This document shows positions 51,870 through 60,353 of a DNA stretch of 64,000 nucleotides, piece after piece. Every line of letters starts with the position of its first letter. Position 1 is the stretch's first letter. The notes under the pieces are model-generated. The model was not told where the DNA came from. It ran no database searches and worked only from the letters and a program-made list of their open reading frames with translations. The position numbers were made by a program, and so were the translations under genes. Location: the NCBI GenBank assembly GCA_017557505.1, contig JAFYYP010000030.1, positions 33,741 through 97,740 on the forward strand, given 5' to 3'. Origin of the DNA: Bacillota bacterium (GTDB lineage Bacteria > Bacillota > Clostridia > Peptostreptococcales > Anaerovoracaceae).

Positions 51870-52670
51870 ATGATCATCGAAGAAATGCAGAAAAGACGGA
51901 AAGAACTGGGCCTGACCTACGCGGAACTGGCGGAAAAGTCCGGCGTGCCGCTCAGCACGGTGCAGAAGATCCTGGGTGGTTTCACGGAGAACCCGAACTA
52001 CCGGACGGTGCTTGCACTGGAAGAGGTGCTGCAGCCGGAAAGGCCGTATTACTATGTTGAAGATGAACCCTATCCGATGGTGGAAGAAGCCCGGGTGGAG
52101 TATTTGGCTAAAAAAGATGGCAGCTATACGATCGAAGACCTGGAGCGTCTGCCGAAGGGAGTTCGCTGCGAACTTTGGGATGGAGAGATGGTCTTGCTTG
52201 CTGCTCCCAGCGATGAACACGAACAGGCGGTTACTTATCTGTTTGGCGAATTGTACGTCTATGTAAAGAAAAACGGAGGTAATTGTATCGTTTATGGTTC
52301 AAACCGGGGTGTGCGAAAGCATGAGGATGACAAGAATTATCTGTTACCCGACGTACAGATCGTGTGTGACCCATCGAGAGAGGATCACATTGGTCCGGAT
52401 CTGGCGATTGAGGTCACGTCGCCTTCGTCAGAGAAAACGGATCTTAACCTGAAACCGGCGAAATATGAGTGGTTCGGTGTGCGGGAATACTGGGTCGTTA
52501 TGCTGCAGCAGCAGAAGGTGGTCGTTTACGATCTCGAACACGATGCGCCAGTCGCGTTCTACTCGTTCGAAGATAAAGTGCCTGTTGGTATCTACGGGGG
52601 TGACTGTGCGATTGATTTCAATGATTTAAAAGCATACCTGAAAAAGTGGGAGAAGAAAGGAGGCCTTTAA
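51870..52670 (+). CDS. HTH domain fused to Uma2-family (DUF820) endonuclease-like domain
   Basis: A 266-residue fusion. Residues 1-50 form an XRE-like helix-turn-helix (LGLTYAELAEKSGVPLSTVQ). Residues 80-260 or so form a Uma2/DUF820 domain of the PD-(D/E)xK fold, with the acidic residues in YLLPDVQIV and LAIEVTSPSS and a Lys in the NLKPAKYEWFGVREYWVV block. Uma2 proteins are abundant but their biological substrate is unclear. ATG 51870 is chosen because the promoter and operators fill 51794-51849, leaving only starts after 51840; ATG 51858 and GTG 51861 are alternatives. GC is lower than around it. The HTH probably represses its own gene. Confidence 0.83.
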   Translation: MIIEEMQKRRKELGLTYAELAEKSGVPLSTVQKILGGFTENPNYRTVLALEEVLQPERPYYYVEDEPYPMVEEARVEYLAKKDGSYTIEDLERLPKGVRCELWDGEMVLLAAPSDEHEQAVTYLFGELYVYVKKNGGNCIVYGSNRGVRKHEDDKNYLLPDVQIVCDPSREDHIGPDLAIEVTSPSSEKTDLNLKPAKYEWFGVREYWVVMLQQQKVVVYDLEHDAPVAFYSFEDKVPVGIYGGDCAIDFNDLKAYLKKWEKKGGL

Positions 52671-52672
52671 GA

Positions 52673-54301
52673 ATGGCACTACACTTTGACCCTCTTGACC
52701 ACAAATATCCCTCCGTGCGCTACCCGGTGTATGCCCGGAGCGGCATGGTGAACTGTTCCAGTCCGCAGGCCTCTGCCGCAGGCCTGGAGGTGTTGCGCAA
52801 GGGCGGAAATGCCATGGACGCGGCGGTCGCGGCTGCCGCGACATTGACCGTGGTGAAGCCGACGTCCAACGGACTCGGCTCGGATGCGTTTGCTTTGATC
52901 TGGTCTGAAAAAGACCGGAAACTATACGGCCTGAATTCCAGCGGCCGCGCACCGGCGCTGGCGACGATAGAAACTGTTCTGGCGAACAGGCAGGCGGCAG
53001 ATGGCAAAATGCCCCGCGACGGCTGGCTGCCGGTGACCGTACCCGGTGCGCCGAAAGCCTGGGCAGAGGTGGTCTCCCGCTTTGGAAAACTGAGCCTCGC
53101 GGAAGACCTGGCCCCTGCGGTGAACTATGCCCGCAATGGCTATCCCTGCGGCGCCAATCTGGCGGCCATGTGGGAAAGCGGCATCCGCACTTACAGAAAA
53201 CATGGCGACGATCCGGTCTATCAGGCGTTGTTCGATACTTTTGCGCCGGGCGGCAAAATGCCCAAGGCGGGCGATATGATCTTTCTGCCCGACCACGCGG
53301 ACACGCTTGAGGAGATCGGCGCGACGAACGCCGAGAGCTATTACACCGGTGAACTGGCGAAGAAGATCGACGCGGAAAGCCGCAGGTTTGGCGGCTTGCT
53401 GCGTTATGAAGACCTGGCAGCGCACAAAGCCGACTGGGTCGAACCCATCTCCGTCAACTACCGGGGCTACGACGTCTGTGAGATCCCCCCGAACGGGCAG
53501 GGTATCGTCGCGCTCATGACTTTGAATATCCTGAAAGAATTCGAACTGACAGGCCGTGACAGCCTGCAGACGGTCCACCGCCAGCTCGAAGCCATGAAGA
53601 TGGCTTTCGCAGACGCGTTCCGCTACGTTACGGATCCGGCGCATATGGACATCGATTATCACGACCTGCTGCAGCCGTCCTACGGCGCGATGCGTGCCGC
53701 GGAAATGACGGACAGAGCGCAGGTCTGGACGCACCGCCTGCCGCCCAAGAGCGGCACGGTTTATCTGTGTGCAGCGGACGGGGAGGGCAACATGGTGTCC
53801 TTTATCCAGTCCAACTATAACGGCTTCGGCTCGGGCATCGTCGTGTCGGGAACAGGCATCGCGCTGCAGAACCGCGGCGCGGACTTCTCTCTCGATCCTG
53901 TCGCTGCTAACTGCTTAAAACCGGGCAAGCGCAGCTATCATACGATCATTCCAGGTTTCCTGATGCAGGGTGGAAAACCCGTCGGACCGTTCGGGGTCAT
54001 GGGGGCGTACATGCAGCCGCAGGGCCACGTGCAGGTCGTGTGCAACGCGGTCGATTTCCGCCTGGATCCGCAGCAGTGTCTTGACGCGCCGCGCTGGCAG
54101 TGGCTGCGGGATGGCAGGGTCATCCTGGAGCCCGGTTTCGGCGAGGAATTCGTGCAGAAACTGCGCGAAACCGGCCATGATGCGAGCATCGAACCAAACT
54201 ACAATCTGTTCGGCCGCGGCCAGATGATCGTCCGTCTTGAGAACGGCGTGCTGTGCGGAGGTACGGAGCCGCGCTGCGACAGCAATATTGCATGTTATTG
54301 A
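52673..54301 (+). CDS. Gamma-glutamyltransferase family protein, YwrD-like
   Basis: A 542-residue Ntn hydrolase of the gamma-glutamyltransferase family. The family blocks are NAMDAAVAAAATLTVVKPTSNG, the self-cleavage threonine T362 in SGTVYLCAAD, and FGSGIVVSGTGIALQNRGADFS. The nucleophile block is TVYL where classical enzymes have TTHxS, which places it in the YwrD-like branch. No signal peptide is seen, so it is probably cytoplasmic. EIPPNGQGIVALMTLNIL is also conserved. AAAGGAGG lies 9 bases before ATG 52673. It follows the Uma2 gene after 2 bases and could be read from the same promoter, though the functions look unrelated. Confidence 0.88.
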   Translation: MALHFDPLDHKYPSVRYPVYARSGMVNCSSPQASAAGLEVLRKGGNAMDAAVAAAATLTVVKPTSNGLGSDAFALIWSEKDRKLYGLNSSGRAPALATIETVLANRQAADGKMPRDGWLPVTVPGAPKAWAEVVSRFGKLSLAEDLAPAVNYARNGYPCGANLAAMWESGIRTYRKHGDDPVYQALFDTFAPGGKMPKAGDMIFLPDHADTLEEIGATNAESYYTGELAKKIDAESRRFGGLLRYEDLAAHKADWVEPISVNYRGYDVCEIPPNGQGIVALMTLNILKEFELTGRDSLQTVHRQLEAMKMAFADAFRYVTDPAHMDIDYHDLLQPSYGAMRAAEMTDRAQVWTHRLPPKSGTVYLCAADGEGNMVSFIQSNYNGFGSGIVVSGTGIALQNRGADFSLDPVAANCLKPGKRSYHTIIPGFLMQGGKPVGPFGVMGAYMQPQGHVQVVCNAVDFRLDPQQCLDAPRWQWLRDGRVILEPGFGEEFVQKLRETGHDASIEPNYNLFGRGQMIVRLENGVLCGGTEPRCDSNIACY

Positions 54302-54330
54302 TTGACTTTACAACCTGCAGGTCCTACAAT
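54302..54330 (+). promoter_or_regulatory. Promoter of pckA
   Basis: TTGACT and TACAAT are 17 bp apart, directly after the preceding stop codon. The leader would be about 72 bases. Confidence 0.65.
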
Positions 54331-54337
54331 TTTAAGT

Positions 54338-54355
54338 AGGAGCAAAGGCTCCTTT
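54338..54355 (+). promoter_or_regulatory. Small hairpin in the pckA leader
   Basis: GGAGC-AAAG-GCTCC followed by TTTT lies in the 5' leader just after the predicted transcription start. It looks like a weak terminator or attenuator, but the stem is only 5 bp. Confidence 0.4.
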
Positions 54356-54408
54356 TCGGCTTGTCCGGAATCCTTACCGGTTGGACCTTTTGAGGGGGAA
54401 TTAACAGT

Positions 54409-55974
54409 ATGAATATCGAAGCTGCCCTGGCTGAACTGGGCATCATCAACGCAAAAGCAGTTTACCGCAACCTGACGCCTGCAGAGCTCACCGAACACGC
54501 GCTCAGAAGAGGCGAGGGAACGCTCAGCACCACCGGCGCTCTGGTGGTCAAGACCGGCAAATACACCGGCCGTTCCGCGAAGGACAAGTTCATCGTGGAC
54601 AGCCCGGGCGTACATGACGAGATCGCCTGGGGCAGCGTGAACATGCCGATCAGCCAGGAAAAGTCGGATGCGATCGGCGCCAAGGTGGTCGCGTATCTGC
54701 AGAATAAAGACGTATTCGTGTTCGACGGTTTCGCCGGCGCGGACCCGAAGCACCAGAAGGCCTTCCGGGTCATCACCGAACTGGCCAGCGAGAACATGTT
54801 CATCCATCAGCTGCTGCGCCGTCCGACGGCAGAGCAACTCGAGAACTTCAAAGAGGATTTCGTCATCATCGCCTGCCCGGGCTTCAAGTGCATCCCGGAG
54901 ATCGACGGCACGAGATCCGAAGCGGCCATCCTCGTGGACTACGAGAAGAAGCTGGTCGTGATCGCAGGCAGCCAGTATGCCGGCGAGATCAAGAAGTCCG
55001 TGTTCTCCGTCATGAATTACCTGATGCCGAAAGAAGGCGTCTTCCCGATGCACTGCTCTGCCAACATCGGCGAGGCGGGCGACTCCGCCGTATTCTTCGG
55101 CCTGTCCGGCACCGGCAAGACCACGCTGTCCGCAGATCCGAACCGTAAGCTCATCGGCGACGACGAGCACGGCTGGGCGGAGGATTCCGTGTTCAATTTC
55201 GAGGGCGGCTGCTATGCGAAGTGCATCAACCTGTCCGCGGAGAACGAACCCGAGATCTACGGCGCCATTAAGTTCGGCGCGCTCGTCGAAAACGTCGTGA
55301 TGGATTCCGAGACCCGTGAGTTCGACTTCTACGACGACTCCCTGGCGGTCAACAGCCGCGTGGGCTATCCGATCGAATACATTCCCAACGCGGAACTGTC
55401 CGGCGTGGGCGGCGTCCCCAAGACCGTCATCTTCCTGACGGCGGATGCCTACGGCGTGCTGCCTCCCATCTCCCGGCTGAACAAGAATCAGGCGGCCTAT
55501 TACTTCATGAGCGGCTTCACCAGCAAGCTGGCGGGCACGGAGATCGGCGTCAAGGAACCTGTTCCGACGTTCTCCACCTGCTTCGGCGAACCGTTCCTGC
55601 CGCTCGATCCGGCCCTGTACGCGGGCATGCTGATGGACAAGGTCGAAAAGACCGGCGCCAAGGTCTACCTGATCAATACGGGCTGGAACGGCACGGGCGA
55701 GCGCATCAAGCTCAGATTTACGAGAGCGATGGTCACCGCAGCCCTCACCGGCGAGATCGAGAAGGCCGAATTCGTGAAGGATCCCGTGTTCGGCGTGGAA
55801 GTGCCGACTTCGGTGGAAGGCGTTCCGTCCGAGATCCTCATCCCGGCTAACACCTGGGAAGACAAGGCGGCCTACGACGAAAAGGTCAAGATGCTGGCAA
55901 ACAGCTTTATCGATAACTTCAAGAAATATACGACAGCCTCTGCGGACATCGTGGCGGCGGGTCCGAAACTGTAA
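54409..55974 (+). CDS. pckA: Phosphoenolpyruvate carboxykinase (ATP)
   Basis: A 521-residue ATP-dependent PEP carboxykinase that interconverts oxaloacetate and PEP. The kinase loop GLSGTGKTTLSADP is near residue 232, followed by the metal site region IGDDEHGW and FEGGCYAKCINL. The N-terminal GALVVKTGKYTGRSAKDKFIV holds the substrate Arg. RIKLRFTRAMVTAAL is near the C-terminus. A Gly-rich ribosome site (GAGGGGGA) precedes the ATG. In anaerobes it can run either way, making ATP by PEP carboxylation or feeding gluconeogenesis from amino acids. Confidence 0.97.
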   Translation: MNIEAALAELGIINAKAVYRNLTPAELTEHALRRGEGTLSTTGALVVKTGKYTGRSAKDKFIVDSPGVHDEIAWGSVNMPISQEKSDAIGAKVVAYLQNKDVFVFDGFAGADPKHQKAFRVITELASENMFIHQLLRRPTAEQLENFKEDFVIIACPGFKCIPEIDGTRSEAAILVDYEKKLVVIAGSQYAGEIKKSVFSVMNYLMPKEGVFPMHCSANIGEAGDSAVFFGLSGTGKTTLSADPNRKLIGDDEHGWAEDSVFNFEGGCYAKCINLSAENEPEIYGAIKFGALVENVVMDSETREFDFYDDSLAVNSRVGYPIEYIPNAELSGVGGVPKTVIFLTADAYGVLPPISRLNKNQAAYYFMSGFTSKLAGTEIGVKEPVPTFSTCFGEPFLPLDPALYAGMLMDKVEKTGAKVYLINTGWNGTGERIKLRFTRAMVTAALTGEIEKAEFVKDPVFGVEVPTSVEGVPSEILIPANTWEDKAAYDEKVKMLANSFIDNFKKYTTASADIVAAGPKL

Positions 55975-55986
55975 AAGGAGGTCTGT

Positions 55987-56664
55987 ATGGCAGAAAGAAA
56001 AGCAAGAGAAGACCGGGTCATCACCGATATCCGTGACCAGGCCAAGACAGAATCTGAACGCAAGTCCGCAGCGCGGTCGAAGCGCATCACCGCGATCATC
56101 TTATGGATCCTGGCCATCGGCTGCGAAGTCGCCGCGATCATCCTGTTCAAGAAGCTGGTCGTCCTGTGGCCGTGCCTGCTGGCGCTGATCGTCGACGCGG
56201 TCCTGTGCATCGTGGCCGCGCAGTTCTGGAAGAAGGCGAACCACATAGACCCGCCTGCGGGCAGGTTCTGGCAGAACCAGTTCGGCGCTTTCATGGCGGT
56301 CCTGGCGTTCTTCCCGTTCATCCTGATCCTGCTCACGTCCAAGGACGTTGACCCGAAGTTCAAGAAGATCCTCACCGTCGTGGCGGCCCTATGCCTCGTC
56401 GCATCCGTAGGGGCGTCCATCGACTACAACCCCGTGACGATCGACGACCTGGACGAGGCGGAACTGTCCGCGCTGGGCTACGGTGGCGAATGCTACTGGG
56501 CGAAGTACTCCAAGTCCTATCACTTCGATCCGAACTGCCAGACGCTGCTGCGTTCGAAGGAAGTCTTCCACGGCACTATCGAACAGGCGTTCGAAGAAGG
56601 CCGTACGGACCCCTGCGACTACTGCGCTGGCGGCAAGGAGCTGAAGGAAAACGGCGGAGAATAG
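55987..56664 (+). CDS. Membrane protein with C-terminal Cys/His zinc-ribbon-like tail
   Basis: A 225-residue protein: a charged, helical N-terminus of about 30 residues, four hydrophobic segments between residues 33 and 142, and a cytoplasmic or external tail. The tail reads SYHFDPNCQTLL ... GTIEQAFEEGRTDPCDYC, a short His/Cys module that looks metal-binding and resembles the small Ada-like zinc modules found at the end of many secreted Firmicute proteins. It begins 12 bases after pckA with AAAGGAGGT upstream, so it is probably cotranscribed. No function is known to me. Confidence 0.75.
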   Translation: MAERKAREDRVITDIRDQAKTESERKSAARSKRITAIILWILAIGCEVAAIILFKKLVVLWPCLLALIVDAVLCIVAAQFWKKANHIDPPAGRFWQNQFGAFMAVLAFFPFILILLTSKDVDPKFKKILTVVAALCLVASVGASIDYNPVTIDDLDEAELSALGYGGECYWAKYSKSYHFDPNCQTLLRSKEVFHGTIEQAFEEGRTDPCDYCAGGKELKENGGE

Positions 56665-56726
56665 GCAATCACAACGGTTTTATGAACTCAAAGAAAGTTC
56701 TATCTGTATAGAAGGAGATTAAAAAC

Positions 56727-57656
56727 ATGGCATCTACTTTAGACTTACTCAACCTGCTGGCCAGCGGTCTCGGCACTTCCGAGAGCATCAACCACATGTC
56801 CGGCAAAACTTCTGCCAGCAACGATCAGGTAACGTCGGCTCTGCTGTCCGCGCTGCCCTCCATGCTGGGTCAGATGAAGACCAACGCTTCCACCCAGACC
56901 GGCGCAAGCAGCCTGATGAGCGCGCTCAACCAGCACGACCTCAGCAAGCTCAGCGAAGCTGACATCGTCAGCCTGATCAAGAATGCTGACGAAAAGGACG
57001 GCATCAAGATCCTGAATCACCTGTACGGAAGCCAGGCTCAGACCGAACAGGCGCAGGCATCCCTCGCCAAGCAGTCCGGCGTTTCCACCGCTCAGATGGC
57101 GAAGATCATGGCCATCGCAGCGCCCGCTCTGCTGACCGCCGTTGCAGCTGCGAAGAAAAAGCAGGCTGCACAGGCTGCCGCAGAAGCAGCTGCCGCACAG
57201 CAGGCTGCCCAGGCAAAGAAGACCAGCGAGAGCGACGAACTGATGGCTCTGCTGTCCAGCCTGTCCGGCGTCAACGTACCGCAGACGCAGACTCAGCCCT
57301 CTTACAGCGGCAAGACCCAGGGCGGCAAGAAGACCTCTTCCGCCAAGGAATCCATGGATCTGGGCAGCATACTGCAGATGGCAAGCGCTCTGTCCAGTTC
57401 CGGCAAGACCACTTCTTCCGCAAAGAAGAACGACGGTCTGGACCTTGGCGACATCCTGCAGATGGCAGGCGCTCTGTCCGGCTCCACTTCCGGCAAGAAG
57501 ACGCAGCAGAGCAGCGGCATGGATCTGGGCACCATGATGAACCTCGCAGGTTCTCTGATGGGCGGATCCTCCGGCAAGAAGACGCAGCAGAGCAGTTCCA
57601 TGGACGGCATGGCCTCCCTGCTCGGCACTCTGCTGCAGGGCAAGAAGCTGTTCTAA
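56727..57656 (+). CDS. DUF937 family protein with tandem C-terminal repeats
   Basis: A 309-residue protein. The N-terminal 160 residues fit DUF937 (YidB-like): STLDLLNLLASGLGTSESIN, QVTSALLSALPSMLGQM and LSEADIVSLIKNADEKDGIKIL. An Ala/Gln-rich helix (about 140-165) follows. The C-terminal third carries three to four repeats of about 28-30 residues, each with DLGxILQMAxALS (near 208, 238 and 265, then a shortened copy) joined by Ser/Lys/Gln-rich linkers such as SGKKTQQSS. Each repeat could be a short amphipathic helix on a flexible linker. No signal peptide is seen. GAAGGAGAT precedes the ATG. The function of DUF937 is not established. Confidence 0.78.
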   Translation: MASTLDLLNLLASGLGTSESINHMSGKTSASNDQVTSALLSALPSMLGQMKTNASTQTGASSLMSALNQHDLSKLSEADIVSLIKNADEKDGIKILNHLYGSQAQTEQAQASLAKQSGVSTAQMAKIMAIAAPALLTAVAAAKKKQAAQAAAEAAAAQQAAQAKKTSESDELMALLSSLSGVNVPQTQTQPSYSGKTQGGKKTSSAKESMDLGSILQMASALSSSGKTTSSAKKNDGLDLGDILQMAGALSGSTSGKKTQQSSGMDLGTMMNLAGSLMGGSSGKKTQQSSSMDGMASLLGTLLQGKKLF

Positions 57657-57676
57657 GCTTCACATCGATTGCAATC

Positions 57677-57702
57677 AAAAACGGCCCTACCGGGCCGTTT
57701 TT
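57677..57702. terminator. Bidirectional terminator
   Basis: An AAAAACGGCCC / GGGCCGTTTTT stem with a short TACC loop lies between the convergent DUF937 and gamma-glutamyltransferase genes. Confidence 0.88.
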
Positions 57703-57709
57703 GTTGTTC

Positions 57710-59383
57710 TTAGATTCCGACTGCGAGGCCGTCTCTTCGCGGGTCTGCGGCACCGGCGAGCGTGCCGTCCGGCAGGAAAGCGGCGGAGTTCGTCGCGCCC
57801 ATGATGCGATCCCAATCGGGGTACTTCCGCGTCTTGTGACCCATCGCTTCCAGCGCCGCGACGGTCTCCTCCGGGATGCGGCTTTCGTAGATGATGCAGT
57901 CCGCAATGTCGTCGCCGAAGCGGGGCGAATTGACTGCGCTTTCGACGTCCATGCCGTGGTCGATAAGCTTGGAGATCACCTGCACGACAGAGGAGATGAT
58001 GCGGATGCCGCCGGGACTTCCGACGACCGCCACAGGCTTGCCGTCCTTTAAGATGAACGTCGGCGACATGCAGGAAAGAGGCACCTTGCCGCCGGCAGGC
58101 GCGTTGGGCGAGGACGGGTCGATGCTGAAGTCCTCCATTTCGTCGTTCAGCAGGAAACCGGTTTCCTCCGGCACGGCGCAGGATCCGAAGAAATGGTTGA
58201 TCGTGCGCGTCGCCGCGACGAGGTTGCCTTCGCTGTCCGCGATGGAGAAGTGCGTCGTGGACGTGCTCTCATATTTGCCCGGCTGTCCGCACTGCGGCGC
58301 TTGCGACTTTGTGAGGTCCACGCGCGCGGCCAGCTCTGCCGCATACTTCTTGGCCACCAGTCCATCCAGCGGAACGCCCACATAGTCGGGATCCCCCATG
58401 TAACGGAAGCGGTCCGCATAGCACATCTTGAAGACCTCTGAGAACAGGTGGATGTAGGCCGGGCTGTTGACCTCCAGAGAACCGACGTCGAAATGTTCGA
58501 GCACGTTCAGCATCTGCACGACGTGCGTGCCGCCGGACGAGGGCGGGGGAGAGGACAGGATCTCATAGCCGCGGTACGTGCCGCGCACGGGCTGCAGGAC
58601 CTTGACCTCGAAATTTGCCAGGTCTTCGGCGGTCAGCCAGCCGCTGTCCTTTTCGGACTGCTGCAGGATCTTCTGTGCGATCTCTCCGCGGTAGAACGCG
58701 TTGCGGCCGCCTTCGGCGATCTTCTCGAGCGTGTCTGCGAGGTCCGGATTCTTCAGGATGGATCCTACGGAAGGCACCTTGCCGCCGGGCAGGTAGATCT
58801 TCCAGCCGTCGCCGTACTGCTTCAGCTGCGGCGCGTGCAGCGCGATATCCGCAGCGAGCAGGGGCGTTACCACAAAGCCTTCGCGGGCCAGGCGGATGGC
58901 AGGGGCCATCACCATCTTGCGGTCCAGCGTGCCGTAGTGTTCCAGCGCGTACAGCAGTCCCGCCACGTCGCCGGGCACGGCTGCCGCTGTCGCGGAGTAC
59001 ACGTTGCGCAGGTTCACGTCGTAGTTGATCCCCTCGAGACCTTGTGACGGGTCATAGTCCGGATTCTTCTGATACATGTCGGCCCTGGCTGCTGCAGGCG
59101 CTTTCTCTCGGAAGTTCAGAAAGACGTTTTCGCCTGTCTTCGCGTCGCGGATCAGCAGAAAACCGCCGCCGCCGATGCCGCAGGCGTTCGGTTCGCAAAC
59201 GCCGAGCGCAAACGCGACTGCCACGGCTGCGTCCACCGCGTTGCCTCCGGCCGCCAGGATCTCTTTTCCAATCTCCGACGCTTCCGCGCGTCCGGACGAT
59301 ACGACGCCCTTTGCGCCTGTACAGGCGCGGCCGCCGTAGATCATATTCCCCTGTGGATCAAAAGATCTGAAATCCGTGCTCAT
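57710..59383 (-). CDS. Gamma-glutamyltransferase
   Basis: A 557-residue gamma-glutamyltranspeptidase-family enzyme with the canonical self-processing motif TTHFS at residues 376-380. It also has GGNAVDAAVAVAFALGVCEP, the carboxylate-binding FREKAP near residue 91 and GSPGGIRIISSVVQVI near the end. No signal peptide is visible, unlike most secreted versions, so an intracellular role in glutathione or gamma-glutamyl peptide breakdown is more likely. It is the second member of the family in the window and belongs to the classical branch. GAGGAG lies before the ATG. It is divergent from dapF. Confidence 0.93.
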   Translation of the reverse strand: MSTDFRSFDPQGNMIYGGRACTGAKGVVSSGRAEASEIGKEILAAGGNAVDAAVAVAFALGVCEPNACGIGGGGFLLIRDAKTGENVFLNFREKAPAAARADMYQKNPDYDPSQGLEGINYDVNLRNVYSATAAAVPGDVAGLLYALEHYGTLDRKMVMAPAIRLAREGFVVTPLLAADIALHAPQLKQYGDGWKIYLPGGKVPSVGSILKNPDLADTLEKIAEGGRNAFYRGEIAQKILQQSEKDSGWLTAEDLANFEVKVLQPVRGTYRGYEILSSPPPSSGGTHVVQMLNVLEHFDVGSLEVNSPAYIHLFSEVFKMCYADRFRYMGDPDYVGVPLDGLVAKKYAAELAARVDLTKSQAPQCGQPGKYESTSTTHFSIADSEGNLVAATRTINHFFGSCAVPEETGFLLNDEMEDFSIDPSSPNAPAGGKVPLSCMSPTFILKDGKPVAVVGSPGGIRIISSVVQVISKLIDHGMDVESAVNSPRFGDDIADCIIYESRIPEETVAALEAMGHKTRKYPDWDRIMGATNSAAFLPDGTLAGAADPRRDGLAVGI

Positions 59384-59395
59384 GGATGCTCCTCT

Positions 59396-59423
59396 TTGCG
59401 TTCCGCAGTCAAAGTGATAAAAT
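59396..59423 (+). promoter_or_regulatory. Promoter of dapF
   Basis: TTGCGT and TAAAAT are 16 bp apart in the gap between the divergent ggt and dapF genes. Confidence 0.5.
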
Positions 59424-59487
59424 AGAAATGTTCGAGACTATTTTACACCCGAACGGTCCTGTATGGCGGACCGGAAAGGAAGTTGTT

Positions 59488-60318
59488 ATGAAATTTACGA
59501 AAATGCACGGCGCGGGCAACGATTTTCTCATCGTGGACAACCGCGAAGAGCGCGTTCCCGTCGAGCAGATGGCGGATCTTGCGCGGCAGCTTTGCGCGCG
59601 CAGGACGTCTGTCGGCGCAGACGGCATCATGTTCCTGGATGCCTGCGAAAGCTCCGAAGCCGACGTGGACATGCATTTCTTCAATGCGAGCGGACTGGAA
59701 GGCGAAATGTGCGGCAACGGCGCGCGCTGCGTCTGCCGCTTTGCCGCGGAGCACGGCTTCTGCGAAGGCGATACGCAGCGGATCATGACGAAGGCCGGCC
59801 TCGTGACCGGTGAGAAGATCGACGACACCCGCTACCGCATCCGTCTGAACGACATCACCGTGCGCAAGAACAACGTATATACGGAGTTCGAGGGTCACCG
59901 TTACCTGTGCGATTACATGGAGATGGGCGAACCGGGCCTGCCCCATGCGGTCGTGGAGCTGCCGGGGCTGTCCGCCATGGATAAGGAAGAACTGAGACCC
60001 CTGGGCGTCTATCTGCGCAACTTCTTCCCGCACGGCGCGAACGTCAACTTCTTCGAGCTGGCGGAGGACGGACACGTCGAATTGATCACCTACGAACGCG
60101 GCGTCGAAGACTTTACGCTGGCCTGCGGCACGGGAGCTGGCTGCACAGCTTCGCACCTGGTGGCGCTGGGCCGCGCAAAGCCCGAAGGGACAAGCCTCCA
60201 CGTGCCCGGCGGATGGCTGGAAGTCGCTGTGGAAGGCGGCAGATATTCGCCTTCGCACGACATCTATCTGACCGGCCCGACGTGCATCGTATACGAGGGC
60301 GAAACGGTCCTGTCTTGA
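59488..60318 (+). CDS. dapF: Diaminopimelate epimerase
   Basis: A 276-residue cofactor-independent epimerase converting LL- to meso-diaminopimelate for lysine and peptidoglycan. Both catalytic cysteines are present: C75 in MCGNGARCV and C213 in ACGTGAGCTAS. The N-terminal FTKMHGAGNDFLIVD is typical. ATG 59488 was chosen because AAAGGAAG lies 6 bases upstream; the frame open from 59386 includes the promoter region. It implies meso-DAP-type peptidoglycan. Confidence 0.97.
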   Translation: MKFTKMHGAGNDFLIVDNREERVPVEQMADLARQLCARRTSVGADGIMFLDACESSEADVDMHFFNASGLEGEMCGNGARCVCRFAAEHGFCEGDTQRIMTKAGLVTGEKIDDTRYRIRLNDITVRKNNVYTEFEGHRYLCDYMEMGEPGLPHAVVELPGLSAMDKEELRPLGVYLRNFFPHGANVNFFELAEDGHVELITYERGVEDFTLACGTGAGCTASHLVALGRAKPEGTSLHVPGGWLEVAVEGGRYSPSHDIYLTGPTCIVYEGETVLS

Positions 60319-60324
60319 CAAGGG

Positions 60325-60333
60325 TGGTATAAT
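60325..60333 (+). promoter_or_regulatory. Extended -10 promoter of the M20 gene
   Basis: TGGTATAAT lies 20 bases before the ATG at 60354, without a good -35 at the right distance. The TTGACA at 60315 is only 7 bp away and cannot pair with it. Confidence 0.5.
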
Positions 60334-60353
60334 AGACACCTCGAGGTATGTTT

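Noticed and set aside
51792-51870. Start of the HTH-Uma2 protein at ATG 51792
   Set aside because: The extra 26 residues would be encoded by the promoter and operator repeats, upstream of the predicted transcription start.
51870-52670. A restriction-modification or phage-defence island around the Uma2 gene
   Set aside because: No methyltransferase, helicase, integrase or other defence partner is present. Uma2 proteins occur widely outside defence loci.
57352-57656. CRISPR-like array in the repeated 3' part of the DUF937 gene
   Set aside because: The repeats are in frame, about 85-90 bp long, degenerate and encode amino-acid repeats; there are no conserved direct repeats with unique spacers.
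60315-60333. TTGACA and TATAAT read as one promoter before the M20 gene
   Set aside because: They are only 7 bp apart, far too close. The TATAAT is better explained as an extended -10 by its preceding TG.
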